In this document: positions 33,710-45,345 of the stretch, in pieces | Position numbering within the stretch: position 1 is the stretch's first letter | Layout: every line of letters starts with the position of its first letter | From: Heterocephalus glaber | Taxonomy: Eukaryota; Chordata; Mammalia; Rodentia; Bathyergidae | Direction: 5' to 3' | NCBI RefSeq assembly: GCF_000247695.1 | Contig: NW_004624732.1 | Coordinates: forward strand, 19,181,713 to 19,245,712 | Length of the DNA stretch: 64,000 nucleotides | Position numbers and translations under genes: made by a program | Notes under the pieces: generated by a model | The model's input: the letters and a program-made list of their open reading frames with translations, nothing else | Database searches by the model: none | Told to the model about the DNA's origin: nothing

Positions 33710-36700
33710 ATGACAAGGATAAGTCAATATGTATCAGTTGTAACCATCAATGTTAATGGCCTCAATTCACCAATTAAAAGAAATATACTGGCAGAATGGG
33801 TCAAGAAGCAAAATATAACAATATGCTGCATACAAGAAATACACTTAATTCAAAAAGAAACTCATAGACAAATTTAAAGTGTGGAAAACAATACTCCCTA
33901 CAATAGGAACCAAAGCAAAAATGGAAGAGTTGCTGTCCTCTTTGCAGTTCAAATGGATTTCAACTCAATGCTGATCAAGAGAGACAAAGAAGGACACTAC
34001 ATCCTTGTAAAAGAAGCAATCCAAGGGGAAGAGATGACAATTATAAACATATATGGACCAAACACTAGTGCACCCAACCATATAAAACAAATACTAATGG
34101 ACATAAAAAATTAAATAAGCACTAATACAATAGTAGTGGGGGACCTCAATACCCCACTGTCACAAATAAATAGGTCAACTAGACAAAAAATAAGCAACAA
34201 AATACTAGAACTCAATCAAACTCTTGAACAAATGAACTTAACATATTTACAGTGTTCCATCCAACAAAATCTGAATTTCATTCTTTTCAGCTGCATATGG
34301 GTCATTCTCCAAAATAAACCACATACTTGCTCATGGAACATGGTTAAGTAAGTGCAAAGGAATTGATGTTATTCCCTGTATATTATCAAACCATAGTGTG
34401 ATGAAATTGGAGATCAATAGCAAAAGAAACTGCAAGAATTTAATAAACAAATGGAAATTGAACAACACACTTTTGAATAACCAATGGGTCACAGAGGAAA
34501 TTTAAGAGGAAATCAGAGAGTACCTACAATTAAATGACAATGACAATACAACATATCGGAATCTATAGGACACATGAAAGCAGTCTTATGAGGGAAATTC
34601 ATAGCAGTGAATACTCATATGCAGAAAACAGAATGAGTTCAATTAAACAACCTGATGCTGAACCTGAAGCTTCTAGAAAAAGAAAAGCAGGATAAAGTCA
34701 AAGCTCATTGAAGGGAGGAAATTACAAAGATCAGAGCAATGAGTGAAATGGAGACTAAGAGAATGGCAAAAAAAATCGATGAAGCAAAAGGTTCTTCAAA
34801 AGAAAAAAAATGACAAATGCTTAGACAACCCTATCAAAAAAAGGGAAAGAAAAGGCCCAAATCCATGCAATTAGGAATGAAAAGGGTGAAATTACAACAG
34901 ACCCAGAAGAAATCTAGAGGATCATGAATAGCTACTTCAAGAACCTATACACCAATAAGATGAAAAATGCACAAGAAATGGACAGATTCCTAGATATGTG
35001 TGAATTACCATAGTTGAATGAAAAAGACCTGATAATTCGAAACAACACAATATCAATCAACAAAATTGAAAACATAATTAAAACTTACCAACAAAGAAAG
35101 TTTTGGGCCCTGATGGCTTCACTGCTGAATTCTACAAGACATTTAGAGAGGAATGACAACCACTACTCTAAACTCTTCAATGCAATTGAAAGGGAAGCAA
35201 TACTCGCACATTCACTCTTAGAAGCAAGCATCACCTTGATCTCCAAAACAGAGAAAGACCCAACTGAAAAAGAGAACTATAGGCCAATCTCACTAATGAG
35301 CATAGATGGAAAAATCCTTACTAAGACACTGGCAAATAGAATGCAGAAGATCATCAAGAAGATCATACACCCTGACCAAGGGGGATTCATCCCAGTGATG
35401 CAGGGAAGGTTCAGCATACGCAAATCAATCAATGTAATACTATATTAATAGAGCCAAGGACAGAAACCATATGATCATTTCAATGGATGCATAAAAAGCA
35501 TTCAACAAAATCCAACACCCATGTATGATAAAAAATCCCCACAAAATTTGGAATAAATGGTCTCTACCTCAATCTGATTAAAGCCATCTATGAAAAGCCA
35601 ATAGCCAGTATCATACTAAATGGTCAAAAACGGAAATCCTTCACACTAAAATCAGGAACAAGACAAATATGTCCACTATCACCACTCCTGTTCAGTGTAG
35701 TTTTGGAAACATTTGCCACAGCAATTGGACAAGAGAAAGAAATAAAAGGAATAATGATAGGAAACAAAGAAGTCAAATTGTCATTATTTGTAGATTACAT
35801 GATATTCTATATAGAAGACCCCAAGAACTCCACCAAAAGTCTTCTAAGACTTAACAACCAAATTCAGTAAAGTAGCTAGATACAAGTTCAACACACAAAA
35901 CTCAATAGCTTTCCTCTACACGAACAACAGACTCATTGAGAGATAAAAAAGGCAAACAGTTCCTTTCACAGTAGCATCCAAAAATTGAAATACCTAGGAA
36001 TCAACCTAACAATAGAAATCAAAGACCTCTACTCTGAAAACTATAGCACTCTGAAAAAAGAGATTGAAGATGATTTCAGAAAATGGAAAGACATCCCTTG
36101 TTCCTGGGTAAGAAGTATCAACATAGTGAAAATGGTCATACTTCCAAAACTGATATATAGATTCAATGCAATCCCAATTGAAATCCCGTAGCATACTTCA
36201 CAGACAGGGAGAAAAGTATCCAAAAATTCATTTGGAACAAGAAGAGACCCAGAATAGCAAAAGCAATTCTAGGCAACAGAGACATGGCAGGGGTTATCAC
36301 AATCCCAACTTGAAACTATACTACAAAGCTACTGTGATTAAAAAACAACAACAAAAAAACAAAAACAACAACAGCATGGTACTGGTAAAGAAACAGACCT
36401 GAGGACCAGTGGAACAGAGTAGAAGATGCAGAAACAACTTCAGATACACTCAGCCACCTCATCTTTGACAAAAGACCCAAACACCCTCACAGAGGGAAAG
36501 ATAGCCTCTTTAATAAATGGTGCTAGAAAAATTGGGTTTCAACTTACCAAAGAATAAAACTAGACTTATATCTCTCACCATGAACTAAACTAACATCAAA
36601 ATGGATTAAAGTTTTAAGTATTAAAACAGAAAAACTGATCTGGCTGGAAGAGACGATAGGTAGAACTCTTGAAGACATTGGTGTAGGAAAGGATTTTATG

Positions 36701-37535
36701 AACAAAACCTCAGTTGCCTGTGAACTAGCACAAACAATCAACAAGTGGGTTCTCTTCTTGTTAAAAAGCTTTTGCACAGCAAGAGAAACAACCAACACTG
36801 TGAAGATACAACACACAATGTGGGAAAATTTTTTACCTGGTATCACTCAAACAAAGGTCTACTATCTAGAATGTATAAAGAACTTAAAAAAAATCAGACC
36901 TTCCAAATTTAAAGACCCAATCAAAAATGGGCATCTGAAATGAAGCAACATTTCTCTGACAAAGAAGTAGAAATAGCAAATAAACATATGAAAAAATATT
37001 CAGCATCACCAGTCATTCGAGAGTTGCAAATGAAAAAAACACTGAGATTCCACCTCACCCCAGAAGAATGGTTGCTGTCATGAAATCAACCAATAACAAA
37101 TGCTGGTGGTTCTGTGGGGAAAGAGGAACCCTGCTCCAGTGCTGGTGGGCGTGTAGACTGGTGCAAGCACTGTGGAAATCAGTATGGAGATACCTCAAAG
37201 AACTAGGACTGGAAGTCCCATTTGACCCAGCTATTCCCCTGCTGGGTATCTTCCCCAAAGAATCAAAAGAATCACACCACAGTGATATATGTGCATCCAT
37301 GTTCATAGCAGCACAATTTGTAATAGCTAAAACTTGGAAGCAGCCCAGTTAGTTGCCCATCAACTGGAGACTGGATAAAAAATATGTTATTTTTTATAAA
37401 ATGGAGTACTACTCAGCCGTAAAGAACAAGAAACTAGATACCTTTATAGCTAAGTGGATGCACATTGAGATGATACTCTTAAGAGAAATAAATAGGACTC
37501 ATATGTGTAAATACCAAATAGTTTCTCTGGTGTGA
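33710..37535 (+). pseudogene. L1-E ORF2 remnant (endonuclease/reverse transcriptase)
   Basis: ATG at 33710 (MTRISQYVSVVTINVNGLNS) starts the endonuclease. Motifs seen: CCIQEIHL (catalytic E kept), GDLNTPLSQINR at 34137 (metal-binding D and N kept), and LSNHSVM near 34388 where the canonical SDH has become SNH, losing an active-site aspartate. The reverse transcriptase ([17 protein letters not shown] at 35295; [16 protein letters not shown]) has the catalytic box read as LFVDYM near 35785, so one of the two catalytic aspartates is replaced by Y. A CAA-rich expansion sits at 36339-36373. The knuckle near 37105-37150 reads GERGTLLQCWWAC with Q for the usual H. The frame is also broken by several stops. 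Confidence 0.9.
36339..36373 (+). repeat. (CAA)n-like expansion inside L1-E ORF2
   Basis: A run of AAC/CAA with A-tracts interrupts the conserved [12 protein letters not shown] region after 'CTACTGTGATTAAA'. L1-A and L1-C lack it, so it arose after insertion. Confidence 0.85.
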
Positions 37536-37844
37536 AATACTGAAAGTATAAATAAAGACTAAAAGTTAAAATAGATAATGTGAAATAGTAAGAAAAGGGG
37601 CAAAGGGAAAGGGAAAGTGGGAGGGGTAGGAGAAAAGAAAGAAGGGAATAGAATTAATATGAGAAAATGAAAAAAATTGGAAACAAAGTTTTTGTAAATA
37701 GGGAGAGGTGGAGGGGTTGAAGGGAGGACAGGGCAATGGGAAAAAAATAAGAACCAAGAAAGATTATGTAAAGGTTTAAATTTCCAGTGTTGAATGTCAT
37801 TATATTGTATACCTAAAATGTACCAATAAAGTTAAGTAAAAAAA

Positions 37845-37857
37845 AAAGTTATCAGAG
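37845..37857 (+). repeat. Right target-site duplication of L1-E
   Basis: AAAGTTATCAGAG, partner of 31863-31875; its first three A merge with the poly(A) tail. Confidence 0.85.
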
Positions 37858-38979
37858 GCAATGGAGGAATCACCACAGAGTGTTAGAGGACAGACATTTG
37901 TATATGAGTAACATCTCTTTTCTAATACTCTTTGCTAGACAGATGACACTACTACTACTACTATACTATCATTTTTTCCCTCATCGGTTTGTGAAGATTA
38001 AACGAGGTAGTGGGCAGAATTTGCAGGGTGAAAGCCATTTGATAATGTTGTCACTCCACAAGGATACTGGTTCAGCCATTCCAATGGAAATAAAGTTTGA
38101 TTTTTCAAATGATGAATTCAAATTCATTTATTCAATCAGATTAACTATATATCAAATTAACTGCCAAAATTCAACTCAACTATGCAAGTCTATGATTCTA
38201 CAACAAAAACATAAATTTCAACCATTTAAGACTTTGACAATTTATGACCTGAGTAGGAACTTTGAGAATTTTCCCTCTATACAATGCCTAGCTAAAACAT
38301 TGATCAATAATTATTGTTAATTGTGATTAGAAGAATATTATTAACAAAAAATATTCAGGTGATATTTTATAATTATTCAATATTAATAAATAATTTTGCT
38401 TTTATTAAAGTATGATTTCAAGAAATGCCTGAATTATATGGAAAGTATGACATTATTAGTAATTTAGAAATTCTTAAGTGTGAGGCAGGGCAACATATCT
38501 TATATATGTATTTTCTTTCTTTCATTTCAGGACACTGAGTATTCTGGAGGTGATGATGAGGTTACACAGTCTCAGGGTTTGGGAAACCCCCTTCCAGCTC
38601 ATTACTAAAGTGCTCCAGTACAGAATTCATGTGTCACATCAGTATTTTCAGCAAATCCAATGAAATTTAAGAACTCCGTATTTAGAATAAATAAGAAAGT
38701 GATCTAACAAAATGTGAAAATAATATGAAATGAAAAGATAGTGAGGGGGAGGAAAATTCATTAGCCACGAGTGTGATAGTTTTCAAAAAGTTAGTAAACT
38801 GTTTTCCTTCAAATAGGTGTTTACTCCACAGAGGAAAAGAAAACTCCTAAGCAAACATGTTTAGAAATATAAATCTCTTGCAGTGTATCATATGACTGGT
38901 GAATTTTTTTAGATTTATGAATACATTTTATTATGGAAAAAATTAATACACAGGAGAATAATATAAAAATCAATTCTTT
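37858..38979. other. Unassigned DNA
   Basis: No gene or named repeat is seen. The 146-codon frame at 37880-38320 shows no family resemblance and AT-driven composition. Confidence 0.5.
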
Positions 38980-39333
38980 GTATTATGGTTTACATCTAGA
39001 AGATTCTCCAAAAGTCTCATGTTGAGAGTGGGCCTCTTGGGTAGATGCACTATTGAAACCGTGGCTAGATGCTCTGTTAGGAAGTTGGAAAAGGTGTGTT
39101 GATGGGGCCATGCCTTTGGAGGCTACATCTTCCACTCTGGTTCCTCTCTTCTCTCTTCTCTCTGCCACAGGTGAGCAGCTTTCCCTTGCCTCCCCTTCTA
39201 CTGTGCAACTGCTATGTTGAAGCAGCTACCCATGGACTGAAACCCCAAAACCATGAGCCAAATTAAACCTCTTCTCCTTTAAGTTGTGGGTATCAGATGT
39301 TTTTGTCCCTGCAAAAGGAAAGCTGATGAACAT
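38980..39333 (+). mobile_element. MaLR-like LTR (MST/THE1-type)
   Basis: It starts TATTATGGTTTACATCTAGA and contains CTCCAAAAGTCTCATGTTGA, CCATGCCTTTGGAGGC, CTGCCACAGGTGAGCAG, CATGGACTGAAACCCC, CATGAGCCAAATTAAACCTC and TTTAAGTTGTGGGT. This is the full layout of a MaLR LTR from TATGGTTT to the 3' end, though I saw no TSD. The best preserved of three related copies in the window. These elements are non-coding LTRs derived from old endogenous retrovirus-like elements. Confidence 0.7.
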
Positions 39334-39839
39334 ACTTTCTAAGTTAAAAACAACTTTGAATTATCTGTTCTTTTGGTGAATCTAGGCTATTAGTATAATT
39401 ATTCATTTTGAGCTAAGGACCCAGGTAATAATTTCAATCTAATAGAACCTTCTCTCATTCAATAAATTATTTGTCTTTTAATCATGAATTAGACTTACAT
39501 TATGTAACTTCAAGAAGCGAAAAAAAATGTAATATGCTTACTTGAGATACTGTCTATACGAAGCTACCCAGATAGGTATTTTGATGGATTCTCAGTTACA
39601 AATGTGATGGACTAAGTTACTCCACTGAGATAATGTATTTCTCCCAAACTAATCATATAGCATTAGCTTAATTGAGTTGGAATATCAGCCCCAACAGAGA
39701 CGATCTAGCTGTCAGCTAGAAAGCAAACAAAAGTCTTATCTGATTCAGGCTTGCTTGGCAAATATGACTTCCAATTACAGCACTGCTGACAAACACAGCT
39801 TTCTGGCATCAGAGAAGAGTATAAAGTATAAGGAAAGTA
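39334..39839. other. Unassigned DNA
   Basis: No gene or named repeat is seen. Confidence 0.45.
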
Positions 39840-39980
39840 TTATTAGAAAGATCTTGACTCATATCCCAGCTCCATCTCTTCCCAGCTGTGTGACTAAAGT
39901 ATTTGTATCATTTTTCTCACCTGTGAACTGGCATTAAAAATATCAGTTGCTGAACAGTATTGTAAAGATTGGATTTTACA
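39840..39980 (+). mobile_element. MIR SINE fragment
   Basis: ATCCCAGCTCCATCTCTTCC and CAGCTGTGTGACTAAAG, then TTTTTCTCACCTGTGAACTG, match the MIR 5' part (TCCCAGCTCTGCCACTTA, AGCTGTGTGACC, CCTCATCTGTAAAATGG). Confidence 0.72.
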
Positions 39981-40133
39981 CATGTATAAAGAACTTGGTT
40001 CCTTTAGAATACACAAAAAAGTACATTTTCTCATTTTCTATATTTGACTCCCTAATTTTTTGTTTATTTTGCATCCACTTATTCTTTCATGGTACATACA
40101 ATGTACTACTCAGTACACCTAACTTGCCTAGAT

Positions 40134-40222
40134 TTGGGTTGCTCTCTCTCTTTTTTTTTTTGGCACCGGGGATCGAACTTGGGTCCTTGTGCTTGCGCAG
40201 CAGGCAGCTTGGGTTTCTCTCT
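40134..40222 (-). mobile_element. Truncated ID-type SINE with 14-bp TSD
   Basis: The insert 40148-40208 holds a T tail followed by GGCACCGGGGATCGAACTTG and GGTCCTTGTGCTTGCG, the antisense 3' half of ID including the B box; the A-box half is missing. TTGGGTTGCTCTCT (40134-40147) and TTGGGTTTCTCTCT (40209-40222) flank it, so the truncation happened on insertion. Confidence 0.85.
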
Positions 40223-40507
40223 TATAGCACATAAGACCTTCCCTGTGTGTAACTGTCCCACCCCTCCCATTAACCTGTGAGCTCTTCAGATTATTCCTGG
40301 GTTTAGATAAAAGAATCTTTGCCATTCACAACTTTGTGGCAAGTTTTTCTGAAAAACTGCTTCATTTTGTGACTTTCTTTTTTAAAGAATAGAATACAAC
40401 TAATACAATTACTCCCTGTTCCTTCCGTGACTGCATACATGGCCTCATCTAACTCCAAAACAGCTTTTCATTCGGCTCCCTCCCGGTATTTAGAATTCTG
40501 GCAGCAC

Positions 40508-40668
40508 TTTTTTTAAAAATTAAGTTTATTTATTGGTACATTTTAGGTATACAATATAGTTACATTCATCATTGGGATCTTGTACCTTTACATGATGTAT
40601 CTTCGTTCTTATTTTTTTCCCATTCCCTGGCCCTCCCTTCACCCCCTCCACCCTTCCCTATTTACAAG
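40508..40668 (-). mobile_element. 5'-truncated L1 3' end, antisense
   Basis: TTTATTGGTACATTTTAGGT, ACAATATAGTTACATTCATC and CATGATGTATCTTCGTTC match the ends of L1-A and L1-C. Only about 160 bp of 3'UTR were inserted. Confidence 0.87.
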
Positions 40669-40872
40669 TACTCATGAATTCACTTCTGCTTTTCTACCTT
40701 TAAGTACTTTCCATGTCTTCTAGGATTCTCTAATGAAATATTCTCCAAACCTAAACTATTTTTTACAACCATTTTCAAAGCTATACGTTCAGCACAATGC
40801 ATTTATGTTTTCTTAACTTGTCCACAGAGGAAGCAACCAAATCTATCTTTGAATTTTATTTCCCTCAATTGC

Positions 40873-41388
40873 ATAGCTCCTGTTGCTGGAAAACAACTCC
40901 AAAATGTAGCAGCTTACACAGGAACATTTGTTATCACACATAGTTTCTGAAGATCAGGGATTTAAGGATGGCTTAGCTCAGGGAATATGGCTCTGGGTTA
41001 CTCATGGGTTTCTTGTTTACATGCCAGCCAGGGCTGAAGTTACTGCAAGACCAGGTGTGGGGGGGTCTTTTTCCAGCTAACCCAGACAGCTTTAGTAGGA
41101 GGATTTAATTCCTTACTTCCTGGGACCATTCATAGGGCTTGAAAAGGGAACTTGCTTCATCCAGAGCATATATGTATTGAAGGAGCAGAGAAAAAGTGTG
41201 AAGGAGAGAAACAAAATTAAATGGACAGTACATTTTATAATAATCTTGGAGCAGTATCCCATCACTTGTGCCATATTCAGCTGACACCATAGATGGACTT
41301 GAGTACAATGTGGGAAGAGATTATGCGTGGCCATGAAGACCCTGGGATGGGGATCCATAGCCACCACTGAAGTCCAGCTACTGTTTTT
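40873..41388 (-). mobile_element. MLT1-like MaLR LTR, minus strand
   Basis: The plus strand gives the antisense MaLR series: CCTGTTGCTGGAAAACAACT, GTAGCAGCTTACACAGGAAC, AGGGATTTAAGGATGGCTTA, CCAGCCAGGGCTGAAG, GGAACTTGCTTCATCCAGAG, CCCATCACTTGTGCCATATT. This order is that of older MLT1-type LTRs. Frames across it (41105-41367) are chance. Confidence 0.65.
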
Positions 41389-42427
41389 CTCATAGATCTC
41401 ACATCTTCATTTTTACACAATAATCATGAGCACAAAGGTCTTGCATGTATCAGAACTTGATAGTTTACAATTATCTTTTTAAACCTTTATGTTTACTACA
41501 CTTAGTGTTTGCAATGGTACTGAACAAATGTTTATTGAATTAATGTAATCAAATCAGAGGCTAAAGAAAACTTTCTGTCTTAGATGAGACTTCTGGAATG
41601 TACTAAGTTTTAAGCAGAAATATAAACTGTAAATCTGTATTAAAATGTAGAGGCTTTTTTATGAATTCACAAGAGTATTTGGGACTGCAAGGGGAAAAAT
41701 TTTAAGATTATTTTTCTGGCTTTTGAAGTAAAAACCCTAATTTAAATTAAGGATTCATTTTCAGCAGTAAAAGTACCAGGAGAAAGTGGAACTCCATTCT
41801 TTGCCAAAACACCCACCAGAAATTCACATTCAAAGTACATGCATATTGAACAGGGCATGCAAACCAGAAGTCTGTGTACATAAATTATGGCTACTCAACA
41901 AATTATCCTTGAACAATCATTATGTAAGCAGAGGCTGGGCACGGGCAGTATTGCATCTTTCTCTCTAGACTTCTGTTTTCATTTTCTCTGAGGCTTTTTT
42001 GTGCAGTTTGTTTCTCTAAGAAGTTCCTGAAAAGAAAGCTGATTTTTCACCTTTTTCATCACTCCACTGCACTAAATACAATACCTTCTACATAAACTTT
42101 CTTTTGCAATCTTTATCAGAAAAAAAGTTAAAATTTAGTCAAATAGTTTGCACTGTTTTATCGCACAGATTAATAGTCCTTTCTGAGATATAGTTCCCTG
42201 ATTTGTGAAATAATTGCAGAGATATTCATTATATTAAATTATTGTACTGAGATTAATGGATGCATCTAATTCTCTAAGATGTAGAATTTTAGAGTAGTTT
42301 GCAATAAATATATGGCATACATTTGCTTGTTTATTTAGAAAGGATACATATATAGTAAAACTCAACTTTGATAATCATTTAAAGGATACTTTTCTTACTT
42401 TTAACAAAGTTTATTGTATCCACAGGG
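41389..42427. other. Unassigned DNA
   Basis: No gene or named repeat is seen; strongly AT-rich at 42100-42420. Confidence 0.45.
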
Positions 42428-42508
42428 CAGTGGTGGCAAACCTAAGGCACCTGTACTCTATTAGGCTGTTTTTTACCATTGAAAGCTATATAAGGTTCAG
42501 CATCACTG
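42428..42508. mobile_element. Small hAT-like non-autonomous DNA element
   Basis: CAGTGGTGGCAAACCTAAGG at the left and TAAGGTTCAGCATCACTG at the right are imperfect terminal inverted repeats (13 of 17 positions pair), enclosing only 81 bp. CAG…CTG ends of this kind belong to hAT-type miniature elements. The expected 8-bp TSD is weak (CCACAGGG and CTCTGGAG). Confidence 0.6.
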
Positions 42509-43970
42509 CTCTGGAGACTAACAAAGGTGCATATAAATTTTGAGTTCTTATATGTTTTCAGTACTTTCTAGCAGTTTTTCCTTCCAGACTTCAATTCTGA
42601 GTCTCCACCTGCTAGTACTTCCAATTTCTACTCAGCAAGCATATTGCATAATGAGGATGGTCATTGCTGAGAATTTAAGACTCCCTATTGGACGAAACTT
42701 TAGTAAGGTTTCTGTGAGCCTTCTTTTCAATTCAGCCGCATCCTTGGCCCAGTTCCTGGTCTGCCTTTAATGAGAATCACATTTAGCCTACTCAGTAAGG
42801 AATTTCCCCTTCGTGTCCAATCTAGGTGTTGTGAATGAGTTGCTGCCCCTCGACTTCCTCACTCTGGTCTTTGCCTGTGTATTTCCAGCAGAGGTATTTG
42901 GAACTGAGTTTCATTCCACACTGAAGTATCTATTTACACACTACATTGAATAAAATATGTCTTGCCATTTTAAAACAAGAGTCTAATGCAAAAGTATTTT
43001 ATCAAACTCATAGAAAAATTAAGAATGCTTGAACTTTCTTGAAGAACGTCTGGCAAAAGTAAATGCAGATTCACAGCCTGTCTTGTTGTACTGGATTCTG
43101 TCTATCCCTACTTAGACTATTACTCTCACACTTCCAATACATTCCAAAAGAGAAAACCGTCACCTAAGATTGTTCCCTGTCTCAAGATGTTGGGATGTCC
43201 TGAAGTTTGAGCATCATGCATACACTTGGGGAGAAAGAGTGAAAATTCTTTGGATAATATGGTTGAAAACAAAATATTGCAATCCAGAAAACTTCTCCAC
43301 AAAGGTATAGGAGAAAGAAAAGTTTTATTATTAAATAAACATTAAAATAAAAAGTGATGAGGCAATGGACCCTGGAAAGCCACTAAAGAGATTGCAAGGA
43401 TAGAAAGAAATATCACTTTTTACATAGTTAAATCCATAGAACCCATTCTGCACACAAGGTAGATTTGGAGTTGTGAGTCAGGTAACAGTTGAGGTTAGGC
43501 CAGGCTCCTCCAAGGAGATGGCACAGGACGTTGTTTTATGAGGATGCTCAAGGTGCTGTTCTCAGATGCTTGGACACTCCTGGGCTGGGGCCAGAGGTTG
43601 CACTATCAAAGAGATTTGCAGCCAGTCTGAAAAGACAGAAAGAAATTTTGAAGAAAAAGAGAGGCAGAGATAAGTCTTTGCCCTTATTTTCAACGGTGAG
43701 AAATAAGCCTGTTATTTATAATTTATGTTTGTCTTTATATGATTCTACAAGGTATGCTCAAGCACTAAGCTAGCATGATATATAAAGTTCCCATGCATTA
43801 ATTTCAATTTCAAAAAGCAATAAAATATTTAAATACCATTTATGACATTATATACGCCTGATAGCAGTACTGTGTTTTTGACAAAGCCAGGTCTCAGTAG
43901 TTGCACAAATGCTTTTGTCTGTATTAGCCAGTTTCATTTGCCCAAATGTTGTGATATTTGTGAGTTCATG
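42509..43970. other. Unassigned DNA
   Basis: No named repeat. A frame at 43489-43773 (94 codons, basic) is discussed in the findings; I do not call it a gene. Confidence 0.45.
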
Positions 43971-43997
43971 TATGTGAGTGTGTGTGTGTGTGTGTGC
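43971..43997 (+). repeat. (GT)n microsatellite
   Basis: About 26 bp of GT units with one A interruption. Confidence 0.9.
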
Positions 43998-44545
43998 TTA
44001 AGTGTTTTCCATTATAAGGAAAAGTTGGAAGAATGTATTAATTTCTTCAAAGTGTAAAATTTGGTTTTATGCTGAAGAACCCACGTTTTGGCTTAGATCT
44101 TGAAATCCTCTCAAACAATACATGAGTCCAACTCATTCATTTAATTGAAATGGATAACATTTTGTTCCTTTATTTCATATGAGAATTCTTCCTTTAAAAA
44201 TATTTCCACATAAATATTTTCTGTATTAACTATTTCAGTTTCAAGTCAAATCAAACTAAATCAAGTTTCTTTTAAATTCCAGAAAATCTCCAGATAAAAT
44301 AGTGGTAAGTATATGGTTTCAAGTGAGTAAACTAATAATGATCTCCATGACTGCTAAGAAAGATGAGAATTAATTGGATTTTATAGTTATTCATGATTAA
44401 CCTCTGAAGTTCTACAAGCAGTAACCAAAGGTACATTCCCTTTCATCATACAAGATAAAGGGATTACCAGCTACCCTAAGTCTTTAACTGTGTTGATAAA
44501 GTAAGATACATAGTCAGGAAATACACGAAGTGGATTTAAGTTGCA

Positions 44546-44591
44546 GAGAGAGAGACAGACAGACAGACAGACAGGGAGACAGAGAGAGAGA
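44546..44591 (+). repeat. (GACA)n/(GA)n microsatellite
   Basis: GA units flank about six GACA units. Confidence 0.93.
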
Positions 44592-45284
44592 TTGAAGTGT
44601 TAGCTTGCCTGTCTGAAAAACAGAACTAGCTATAAGCACATTTGCAGAGTTGAAGAGATTTTGTAGCCCTGGTTGCAAGGTGTGATTGTAAAGTTGATTT
44701 TCTATCACAAATAATTGACATGTATAATGAGCAACTTAATTTGTGTTCTTTCATTTCTACTCCTTTGATTGGAATTTGATGCATTTCTGGTTTTTGTTCA
44801 TGCAAACACACTAATTTAGTTATAAAAATAAGTTGCATTTATCAACTCTTTGATGTTTAATGAGAAAAATGAATGCACTCCTCTTTTGGTGTACATTGCT
44901 TTTCTTTAGCATTATTTTTATTTTCCACTTCAAACTGTGTATCTTTGACTAGAAGATATGCTAGAGGACAGCTTCAGGCATCTGATTTAGAACTGGCTGA
45001 AACTCTGTTTTTATTTCTTATTAGATTTAACAAATTTTTGTGTTTGTATAATTAATGGTCTACATAAAACATACTTTTCTATATCAAAATAAAGTTAACT
45101 TTTTAAGACATCATCTTGGAAAAATAATTCATAATTTTTTAGTTTAAAAGTGAAATAGGCTCACCTAAAACACAAAACCATAAGTGATTGTTGAATTTTG
45201 GCTAAATGTTAAAAAAAGAAAAAATTTGCAGAGCAGGTTTTTTGAAAAAAATTTCATTAGATCCCATTTCAGTTCAGACAGGCT

Positions 45285-45345
45285 CCTCTGTCCAAGTTCA
45301 CACAGCTAGTAATTTGTGGAGCTAGGAATATAAACCAGGAACGAT
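45285..45345 (+). mobile_element. MIR SINE fragment
   Basis: CCAAGTTCACACAGCTAGTA, then TTGTGGAGCTAGGAATATAA, parallels the conserved MIR block CAAGGTCACACAGCTAGTAAGTGGCAGAGC. Confidence 0.72.

Larger units (their letters stand above)
31876..37844 (+). mobile_element. L1-E: full-length LINE-1, plus strand, defective
   Basis: At 5969 bp it has a 746-bp 5'UTR (31876-32621), ORF1 (32622-33673), ORF2 (33710-37535) and a 3'UTR ending in CCAATAAAGTTAAGTAAAAAA. The 13-bp TSD fixes both ends, so the 5'UTR is probably complete. ORF1 and ORF2 are split by stops and frameshifts. The leader is unlike that of L1-A and L1-C, which marks a separate subfamily. Confidence 0.95.

Noticed and set aside
44546..44591. 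Short GACA repeats as a possible CRISPR-like array
   Set aside because: Units are 4 bp without spacers; it is a simple microsatellite in a mammalian genome.
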